Assembly: GCA_026393675.1 (NCBI GenBank) | Contig: JAPKZQ010000004.1 | Coordinates: forward strand, 142,044 to 206,043 | Length of the DNA stretch: 64,000 nt | Source: Acidobacteriota bacterium | Lineage (GTDB): Bacteria; Acidobacteriota; Vicinamibacteria; Vicinamibacterales; JAKQTR01 | Direction: 5' to 3' | Shown here: positions 58,603 to 64,000 of the stretch, piece after piece | Position numbering within the stretch: the stretch's first letter is position 1 | Layout: each line of letters begins with the position of its first letter | Notes under the pieces: generated by a model | Told to the model about the DNA's origin: nothing | The model's database searches: none | What the model saw: the letters and a program-made list of their open reading frames with translations, nothing else | Program-made: the position numbers and the translations under genes

Positions 58603-60018
58603 ATGGTGCTCACATCGCTCGCTAAAGAATCCACTGTCCTTGTCGTGGAAGACGAAACGGACTTCCGGGAACTCCTGGGTGAATCGCGCACCGCCGACGG
58701 TTTTCGGCCCACGCTGGCGGCCAATGGCCACGAGGCGCTCGAGCGGCTCGCGGGGTTTGCCTTCGATGCCTGCGTGATTGATCTGCGGCTGCCCGACGCG
58801 GACGGCATCGATCTCCTTCGCGTGGCCATGGATCGGTACCCCGACATCATCGCCGTCATGGTCACCGGGTTCGGCGGTGTCGCCGAAGCGGTCACGGCGA
58901 TGAAGGAAGGCGCGGTCGACTTCCTGTGCAAGCCCTTTCAGTTGTCGCAGGTCTCGCGGGTGCTCAAATCCGCGTTCGAACGCCGGGAACTTCGGGAAGA
59001 AAACGCCGACCTGCGCGCCCAACTCAACGACTACGGGAGAAGCTTCGGCATCATCGGACAGAGCCCGGCAATCCGTCAAGTGTTCGCCTCACTCGAAGCC
59101 ATCAGCCGGATGAACAGCACGGTGCTCATCCAGGGCGAGACCGGCACGGGCAAGGAGATGATCGCCCGCGCGATCCACCAGAGCAGCCCGCGGGCCGAAC
59201 ACCGCTTCGTGGCGTTCAACGCCGCAGCCATTCCCGAGGCGCTGGTCGAAGCGGAACTGTTCGGCCACACCAAGGGCGCGTTCACGGGGGCGATCAATGC
59301 GCGCATCGGCCGCTTCGAGCTGGCGCATCGCGGGACGCTGTTTATCGACGAGGTCGCTGTGATGGGTGTCCCGCTGCAGACCAAGTTATTGCGCGCCCTG
59401 CAGGAGCGCGAGATCGAACGCGTGGGCGATGCGCGCCCCATCAAGTTCGACGCGCGCATCATCGCGGCCACCAATACGGACTTGCGCAAACTCGTCAAGG
59501 AAGGACAGTTCCGCGAAGACCTGTTCTACCGGCTCAACGTCATCCCGGTCATGCTGCCCCCGCTGCGCGATCGCATCGAGGACATCCCGCTGCTCGCCCG
59601 CCATTTCGTGCAGAAGGCGTGCAAGGCCAACAATCTGCCGACCAAGACACTGTCGCAGGAAGTGGTGCGCCAGTTGATGGCGGTTCCGTGGCCGGGCAAT
59701 ATCCGCCAGCTCGAAAACGCCATCGAGCACGCCGTTGCGATGTCCGGGACCGAACGCGAAATCGCGATCCGGAATCTGCCGGAAGACATCAGGAGCGACG
59801 TCGAGCCGCTTCGCCCAGCCGCCATGGCGATTCCGGACGACGGGCTGGATTTCGCATCGGTGGTGTCGCAGTTGGAGCGCGACCTGATTCTGCGGTGCCT
59901 CGAGAAGACGGGCGGCAACAAGCGCCAGGCGGCCCGCCTGCTGAATCTGAGCCGCACCACGTTTATCGACAAGCTCCATCGGCTGGCCGTCAGCGACGGC
60001 GCCACCTCCGCCGCCTGA
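58603..60018 (+). CDS. NtrC-family sigma54 activator, FlrC/FleR-type flagellar regulator
   Basis: The product is 471 residues. The receiver domain has Asp60, the AAA+ domain has Walker A GETGTGKE (178-185), the sigma54-contacting loop GAFTGA (225-230) and Walker B GTLFIDEV. A C-terminal Fis-type helix-turn-helix (LEKTGGNKRQAARLLNLSRTTFIDKL) binds DNA. All parts for phosphorylation-dependent activation of sigma54 promoters are intact. The GG-N10-GC sites before flgB, fliL and other units are its probable targets. It is convergent with the kinase at 60154. Confidence 0.9.
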   Translation: MVLTSLAKESTVLVVEDETDFRELLGESRTADGFRPTLAANGHEALERLAGFAFDACVIDLRLPDADGIDLLRVAMDRYPDIIAVMVTGFGGVAEAVTAMKEGAVDFLCKPFQLSQVSRVLKSAFERRELREENADLRAQLNDYGRSFGIIGQSPAIRQVFASLEAISRMNSTVLIQGETGTGKEMIARAIHQSSPRAEHRFVAFNAAAIPEALVEAELFGHTKGAFTGAINARIGRFELAHRGTLFIDEVAVMGVPLQTKLLRALQEREIERVGDARPIKFDARIIAATNTDLRKLVKEGQFREDLFYRLNVIPVMLPPLRDRIEDIPLLARHFVQKACKANNLPTKTLSQEVVRQLMAVPWPGNIRQLENAIEHAVAMSGTEREIAIRNLPEDIRSDVEPLRPAAMAIPDDGLDFASVVSQLERDLILRCLEKTGGNKRQAARLLNLSRTTFIDKLHRLAVSDGATSAA

Positions 60019-60153
60019 TAGGCACGCAGCGCCGTCAGTGCTTCGACTCGCAGTTACGGTTGCATGTTCTTGCCAGGCGATCCGGCGAAAATGATCGCTC
60101 AGCACTAAGTCCTGAGCGAATGAACTCGTTGCCGAATTTCTGAATCGAAGAAC

Positions 60154-60903
60154 TTAGGCCGCCGGAAGGGACAGATCGAAGCGGGCACCTGCCTGCCCTG
60201 GCGCGCAATCGCCGGAGAGCGCCAGGCGCCCGCCATGTGCTTCCACCAGTCGCCTGGCGACCGTCAGCCCGAGCCCGATGGTCGCTCCGCTCCGGCCCGT
60301 CGTGAAGAACGGGTCGAAGATCCGGTCGCGGTCCTCGACCGGCACGCCCGGCCCGTTGTCAGCAATGCTGATGACGAACTGCCCGTCCTTGCGCCCCACC
60401 TCTACCGCGATTCTCGCGCCGGACTGACCGGCGAGCGCCTGCTCGGCGTTGAGGATGATGTTGAGGATGGCGAGCGTCAAGGCCTGCGGATCGATGGCAG
60501 CCACCGACGAGCCGGCCGCTTCTCCCGTGATCTCAGCCCTGATCTGAGCACGCGACAAGTCATACTGGCGCAGCGAGACGACCCGTTCGACGCCCTCCCG
60601 CAGATCGGTTCGATCGGCAATCTCCCGACTTTCACGCCCCAGCGAGGACAAGTCCCGCATCAGCGCGGCTGCGCGCAGGGTCTGAGCCGCAATCCGATCC
60701 AGTCGTCGCCGGACATCGTCGTCGAGATTCTGGCGCTGGCCGAGCAACTCGGCCTGGCCGCCGATCGTCTGGAGAATGTTGTTGACGGTGTGAACGGTGC
60801 CGCGAACAACGCTCGTGACGAGGACCCAGCGATTGACACGGGAGAGTTGGTCGTCGGGAATCGTCCACGACCCAGCGGAATCGACAGTCATGTGGTCACC
60901 CAT
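60154..60903 (-). CDS. Soluble histidine kinase, FlrB-like
   Basis: The 249-residue cytosolic kinase has no membrane or PAS domain. The H-box is VRGTVHTVNNILQTIGG with phospho-His38. The HATPase domain has N-box LNIILNAEQALAGQ, G1 DNGPGVP, F-box FDPFFTTG and G2 ATIGLGLTVARRL. A short sensorless kinase convergent with an NtrC-type regulator is the typical FlrB/FlrC arrangement. The start is uncertain: ATG 60891 is an alternative. Confidence 0.82.
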   Translation of the reverse strand: MGDHMTVDSAGSWTIPDDQLSRVNRWVLVTSVVRGTVHTVNNILQTIGGQAELLGQRQNLDDDVRRRLDRIAAQTLRAAALMRDLSSLGRESREIADRTDLREGVERVVSLRQYDLSRAQIRAEITGEAAGSSVAAIDPQALTLAILNIILNAEQALAGQSGARIAVEVGRKDGQFVISIADNGPGVPVEDRDRIFDPFFTTGRSGATIGLGLTVARRLVEAHGGRLALSGDCAPGQAGARFDLSLPAA

Positions 60904-61111
60904 GTGCGATCGGAGACCGGCCTGTCCGACGCGGTGATCCGTTGTGGCCGGACGGACCATTCTACATCTCCGGCCAGCCGCAGTCCGCCTCCGGCGTCGG
61001 TCCCTGTGGGATGCCGCCCCATGGGTGGTCCTCAAGTTTCGCACGAGGCCGCCGATTCCATAGGGCGAAGCAGTTCTCTGGCCGTGTAGCGGCCCCAACT
61101 GGTGGCGCACC

Positions 61112-61477
61112 ATGAAATTTCTGGTTGTCGACGATTCCTCAACGATGCGGCGGATTCTGATCAACACCCTGAACAAGCTCGGCTACCAGGACATCGTGGA
61201 GGCCGCGAATGGACGTGAGGGGATTGATCGCCTGGCGGCCAACCAGGTCGATATGATCATTACAGACTGGAACATGCCGGAAATGACCGGGATCGAGTTC
61301 ATTCGATCGGTCCGCAGCAACGAGAAAAACACGAAACTGCCGGTGCTGATGGTCACGACCAATGCCGCCAAGGACGACATCGTCGAGGCGTTGCGGGCCG
61401 GGGTCACCAACTACGTCGTCAAGCCCTTCACCCCCGATACGATGAGAGAGAAGATCGAAGCCGTACTAGCGGGTTGA
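61112..61477 (+). CDS. cheY: CheY chemotaxis response regulator
   Basis: The 121-residue canonical CheY has FLVVDDSSTMRR, phospho-acceptor Asp52 (ITDWNMPEMTG), Thr in MVTTNA and Lys in YVVKPFTP, with the aromatic switch residue Tyr in TNYVVKP. It should bind FliM when phosphorylated by CheA. It is followed after 22 bp by cheX. It is closer to enteric CheY than the che-operon copy at 2597. Confidence 0.95.
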   Translation: MKFLVVDDSSTMRRILINTLNKLGYQDIVEAANGREGIDRLAANQVDMIITDWNMPEMTGIEFIRSVRSNEKNTKLPVLMVTTNAAKDDIVEALRAGVTNYVVKPFTPDTMREKIEAVLAG

Positions 61478-61499
61478 AGCGATCCCGAGCGAGGACACC

Positions 61500-61973
61500 A
61501 TGCGGAGCGTACAGAAAAAAGCCGTTGATCTGTTGATTGAATCGGCGCGGGAAGTCTTCGAGATGATGGTCATGCGCCATCTCGAACTCGGCACACCCAT
61601 TGAGGGCGACGCGCCGCGGCCGAAATCGAATGTGGTGGGCACGGTCAGCTTCGCGGGCAGCGAGTCTGGTCTGGTCGCCTTCTACAGCACGATGGACGCC
61701 GCAAAACAGATCGCCGGGAGTCTGCTCGGCATGCCGGCCGCCGAAGTGAATGGCGAAATGCCCGATGCGATTGGCGAGATCACCAACATGATCGCCGGCG
61801 CGCTGCGGACCAAAATGACAGACGCCGGTCATCCGTGGGCCATCTCGATTCCAACCGTCACGATTGGATCGGATTTCTACACGAGGTATGTCTCCGACGT
61901 CAGCCGCGTCCTCTGCCCGTTCAAGATGGAGGATGAGGAGATCTGCGTCGAGCTGATCATGATGAAGAACTGA
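61500..61973 (+). CDS. cheX: CheX-type CheY-P phosphatase
   Basis: The 157-residue CheX has the active-site helix DAIGEITNMIAGALRTKM with ExxN (E-I-T-N) and strands VVGTVSFAGSESGLVAFYSTMDAAKQIAGSLLGM. It would dephosphorylate the CheY encoded just upstream. Its 3' end overlaps that of ctaA on the other strand by 17 bp. Confidence 0.92.
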   Translation: MRSVQKKAVDLLIESAREVFEMMVMRHLELGTPIEGDAPRPKSNVVGTVSFAGSESGLVAFYSTMDAAKQIAGSLLGMPAAEVNGEMPDAIGEITNMIAGALRTKMTDAGHPWAISIPTVTIGSDFYTRYVSDVSRVLCPFKMEDEEICVELIMMKN

Positions 61974-63129
61974 TCCCGCTCCTGGTTCCCGTGGCCGCGA
62001 GGCCAGACACTGTCGCGGGCCTCTTCGAGAGGGCCGACGCCGCCAGCAGGACCAGCGCGATCCATAGCAGATCGGCCATCAGCAGGTGGACCATCTGCAT
62101 CCAGACCGGCGCGAGCAGCCACAAGTTCAGGAAACCGGCGAACACCTCGGCGAGAGCGAGCACGACCACGGCCCGCCTGGCCAGTCGACCGATCGACGCG
62201 TCGGCGGGCAGCCGCACGCGACCCACGCCGAATACCAGCAGCGCACCGACGAGCATCGCCAGCGCCGGATGCAACACTCGCAGGCGAATGAGCAGGTTTG
62301 AGGTGGTCGAGAGGTCAGCGGTCAAGCCATCGGCCATCGACCGCACCGGATACAACGTGTCGCCGAGCGCGGCGACGGCTCCGCTCTTTGCCACCGCAAT
62401 CAGGCCGATCAGCCCGGCGGCCAGCATGCCGACGAGCCGCCCGCGATTCGCGACATTTAGTGCCCCGATTCCGACATCCGCCGACGTATTCCGGGCGGGG
62501 CATCCCGGCTGCCACCCCAACGCGGCTGCCGCGTCGGGGGCCCCGGCCTCACTGCGTTGCTCCTTCCTCGAATATTCCCGATATGCTCGGTCGTCGCGCC
62601 TTGCGATCCGGGCGCCGCGCTCCGGACTATCGTCGCCGTCTGTCGGAATCGGGGCACTAAGACTGACATCGGCACCGCCCGAGGCCCAGTGCGCGGTCAG
62701 GGCCAGTGAGGCCAGCAACAGGAACGTGTTGGCCAAGTGCGCCACCATGGCCATCGCATGGGCCATGCTCGGATTGTCGGCCACGAGCCGGAAGAGCACG
62801 AGGCCCGCGCCAAGGGCCGCCTCGGTCAGCATGAAGATCATCGCCAGCACGGCCCCGCGCCGGGCCGGGTGGCCGGCCTCGCACACGCGAAAGGCCCACA
62901 CAAGCAGGACAACGACCGCGACCAGCGCCAGACCGCTCGATGCGCGGTGCGAGAACTCGACGAGCATCTCGGGGGTGGGCGCCCGAGGAATCACCTCGCC
63001 ATTGCAGAGCGGCCAGTGGGCGCCGCAGCCGGCACCCGATCCGGTGGCGCGCACGTACGCGCCCCAGACGACGACCGCCAGGTTGTAGGCCAGAACCAGC
63101 CAGGCAAATCGGGCAAGCTTGGTATGCAC
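61957..63129 (-). CDS. ctaA: Heme A synthase (CtaA/COX15) carrying an in-frame inserted element
   Basis: The product is 390 residues from GTG 63129. It oxidises heme O to heme A for cytochrome oxidase in the inner membrane. Four heme-ligand His are visible, in EFSHRASSGLAL, MVAHLANTF, RVLHPALAML and MVHLLMADLLW, within eight predicted membrane segments. Between the two four-helix halves lies a 68-codon hydrophilic insert (DNA 62457-62660) that is an inverted-repeat element rather than family sequence. The frame is preserved, so the enzyme may still work. It is unrelated to the flagellar genes. Confidence 0.88.
   Translation of the reverse strand: MHTKLARFAWLVLAYNLAVVVWGAYVRATGSGAGCGAHWPLCNGEVIPRAPTPEMLVEFSHRASSGLALVAVVVLLVWAFRVCEAGHPARRGAVLAMIFMLTEAALGAGLVLFRLVADNPSMAHAMAMVAHLANTFLLLASLALTAHWASGGADVSLSAPIPTDGDDSPERGARIARRDDRAYREYSRKEQRSEAGAPDAAAALGWQPGCPARNTSADVGIGALNVANRGRLVGMLAAGLIGLIAVAKSGAVAALGDTLYPVRSMADGLTADLSTTSNLLIRLRVLHPALAMLVGALLVFGVGRVRLPADASIGRLARRAVVVLALAEVFAGFLNLWLLAPVWMQMVHLLMADLLWIALVLLAASALSKRPATVSGLAATGTRSGISSSS
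62457..62660. mobile_element. 204-bp MITE/REP-like element with 20-bp perfect inverted repeats, inside ctaA
   Basis: The ends are TTAGTGCCCCGATTCCGACA (62457-62476) and its exact complement (62641-62660). The interior is GC-rich with further palindromic stretches and no gene of its own on either strand. The length, 204 bp, is a multiple of three. Read in the ctaA frame it has no stop and adds 68 residues to the loop between the two halves. I see no convincing target-site duplication. Confidence 0.75.
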
Positions 63130-63233
63130 GCGTCGATCATACGCCGGAGCCGGCTGTGTGTGGCCGGTCCGATACGACGGGGCGTTGTGCCGCTTCACGG
63201 CCCAACACCTCATCACATGGCCATTGGGTTCCG

Positions 63234-63503
63234 TCAGGTGAGTTCGACGGCGTCGATGATGCCGACGATGACGGAGCGGATGGGGGCGTCTTTCGAGATG
63301 ACGATCTGACGGGCGCCAGTACCTTCGTCGAGCACGAGCACGCGCTCGCCCGGGCCCGCGCCCACCATGTCGATCGCGATCAGATAGTCGGGCAGGGCGC
63401 CGCCGGACGGATCGGTGCGCTCGACGAGGAGGATCTTCTTCGCGTCGTAGAACGGGTGATTGATGGTCGACGTGATCTCGCCGATGACGCGGCCGAGGAT
63501 CAT
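63234..63503 (-). CDS. EutN/CcmL microcompartment vertex protein (BMC-P) 1
   Basis: The 89-residue product is the normal size for a pentameric vertex protein. It has MILGRVIGEITSTINHPFYDAKKILLVERTD, the IAIDMVGAGPGERVLVLDEGTGARQIV core and the end SVIVGIIDAVEL. Vertex proteins close the corners of bacterial microcompartment shells. The ATG overlaps the stop of the second vertex gene (ATGA). The longer upstream frame is a shadow. Confidence 0.93.
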   Translation of the reverse strand: MILGRVIGEITSTINHPFYDAKKILLVERTDPSGGALPDYLIAIDMVGAGPGERVLVLDEGTGARQIVISKDAPIRSVIVGIIDAVELT

Positions 63504-63784
63504 GTCGCGCTCCCGGGTGCCACGTGCAGGTGATCCACGATGCCTACGATCGTATGGTCGACGGGGACGAACCACGGATCAAGCGCGAGCGCGGCTTCGC
63601 GTCCACCCTCGTAATAGACCATTTCGTCAGGACCTGCCATCCGCGTGGCATCAGCGGCGATTATGGGCGCGCCCGTCGGCGCGCCGCCCTTGTCGAGCGG
63701 TTGGACGATCAGCATGGGTACGCCGGCGAGCCCGTCGTACACGACGCACGGCACTACGGTGCCAATGATCCGTCCGAGCAGCAT
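63500..63784 (-). CDS. EutN/CcmL microcompartment vertex protein (BMC-P) 2
   Basis: The 94-residue second vertex protein starts MLLGRIIGTVVPCVVYDGLAGVPMLIVQPLDKGG and has a FVPVDHTIVGIVDHLHV C-terminus. It is a divergent paralog of its neighbour. GGAGAC precedes the ATG. Tandem BMC-P genes occur in microcompartment operons that need several vertex types. Shell hexamer and enzyme genes would lie upstream, beyond the intron remnant and the window edge. Confidence 0.9.
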   Translation of the reverse strand: MLLGRIIGTVVPCVVYDGLAGVPMLIVQPLDKGGAPTGAPIIAADATRMAGPDEMVYYEGGREAALALDPWFVPVDHTIVGIVDHLHVAPGSAT

Positions 63785-63905
63785 GCCGTCTCCAGTCTTG
63801 CCGTCACTGTCCTGTTCCTACTCCTCGATCGCCATCGAGGCCAACGAGGCCGTCGAGAGGACGGTTCCTCCGCGTCCCCGCTCACGCAAGCCGGGTGGAG
63901 TAGGC
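63785..63905. other. Exon-side spacer between group II intron end and vertex gene
   Basis: No gene is supported here. On the minus strand a perfect 7-bp hairpin CCTCGAT/ATCGAGG with loop GGCG spans 63823-63840. This could be the stem-loop target often found beside class C group II introns, or a weak regulatory element. Confidence 0.35.
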
Positions 63906-64000
63906 CCCAGTCCGCCGTGGAATCACGCACGGACCAGCAACCCCTCGTCAAACCGTACGTGCGGATTTCCCGCATACGGCTTCCCTCGACGTTCACCGAG
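63900..64000 (-). mobile_element. Group II intron 3' end (domains V and VI), 5' part beyond window
   Basis: On the minus strand, AGCCGTATGCGGGAAATCC is followed by GCACGTACGGTT (63951-63981). This forms the 34-nt domain V hairpin: the catalytic AGC at the base, a GAAA tetraloop and the internal bulge. Domain VI and the intron end (GGGGCCTACTC) follow to about 63900. The intron runs in from the right edge, so its 5' half and any maturase gene are outside. No protein-coding gene is supported in this stretch. Confidence 0.8.

Noticed and set aside
61078..61104. GG-N10-GC sigma54-like motif before cheY
   Set aside because: The -12 half reads CGGC instead of TTGC, so the match is too weak to list.
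63754..63996. 80-codon minus-strand frame at the right edge as a gene
   Set aside because: It overlaps the group II intron domain V/VI structure and has no protein-like features.
1..64000. CRISPR arrays, tRNA or rRNA genes
   Set aside because: No evenly spaced direct repeats, cloverleaf-like tracts or rRNA-like stretches were found on reading; the only ordered repeats are REP-type palindromes, the flagellin pair and the fliK duplication.

Overview
The window is high-GC bacterial DNA dominated by one nearly complete flagellar, motility and chemotaxis locus (about positions 1,000 to 62,000). Few bases separate genes, and stop and start codons often overlap (ATGA, GTGA, TAATG), so most of it reads as long operons. 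The mix of features suggests Acidobacteriota (a Vicinamibacteria-like lineage): P- and L-ring genes (diderm), a CsrA/FliW pair, a sigma54 and sigma28 hierarchy, Sps-type sugar genes, a BNR-repeat protein with a FlgD-type Ig tail and microcompartment vertex genes. That assignment is inference, since no rRNA gene is present.

Layout. 1-711 is the 3' end of a secreted BNR-repeat protein, followed by repeat-rich intergenic DNA. 1038-6918 (minus) is a chemotaxis operon cheA-cheW-cheR-cheD-cheY-cheX-cheB. 7077-10874 (minus) holds a hybrid histidine kinase, motA, motB and a headless chemoreceptor fragment. 11294-12475 (plus) is a DegT-type protein without the PLP lysine. 12528-19342 (minus) is a seven-gene nonulosonic-acid/SpsCEFG-type sugar operon, probably for surface or flagellin glycosylation. 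19622-20224 is an unrecognised protein with a sigma54-like promoter. 20397-24836 (plus) carries two flagellins, a FlaG-like gene, fliD, fliS and a FliT-like gene. 25313-34317 (minus) holds a GNAT acetyltransferase, csrA, fliW, flgL, flgK, flgN, flgM, a flgJ-M23 fusion, flgI, flgH, flgA and flgG. 34382-46981 (minus) holds flgF, a zinc-finger/MshEN protein, a small membrane protein, fliY/N, fliM, fliA, flhG, flhF, flhA, flhB, fliR, fliQ, fliP, fliO, fliN and fliL. 47166-57624 (minus) holds fliK, flgE, flgD, fliJ, fliI, fliH, fliG, fliF, fliE, flgC and flgB. 57881-61973 holds a lone receiver protein, an FlrC-type sigma54 activator, a small histidine kinase, cheY and a second cheX. 61957-63129 is heme A synthase interrupted in frame by a 204-bp inverted-repeat element. 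63234-63784 encodes two microcompartment vertex proteins, and the right edge carries the 3' end of a group II intron.

How it works together. The NtrC-type activator (58603) and its likely kinase (60903) can drive the GG-N10-GC sigma54-type sites that I read upstream of flgB, fliL, flgG, the sugar operon and the unknown 20224 gene. FliA (sigma28) and FlgM then gate late genes: both flagellins have sigma28 promoters with exactly 15-bp spacers. Flagellin translation is probably set by the CsrA-FliW switch, because each flagellin leader has a GGA-loop hairpin followed by a GGA-containing Shine-Dalgarno. No complete chemoreceptor, cheZ or cheC lies in the window. Two CheX proteins with intact ExxN motifs probably supply CheY-P phosphatase activity.

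All promoter and terminator calls were read by eye and not scored. Protein identities come from motif and family recognition, not database searches.
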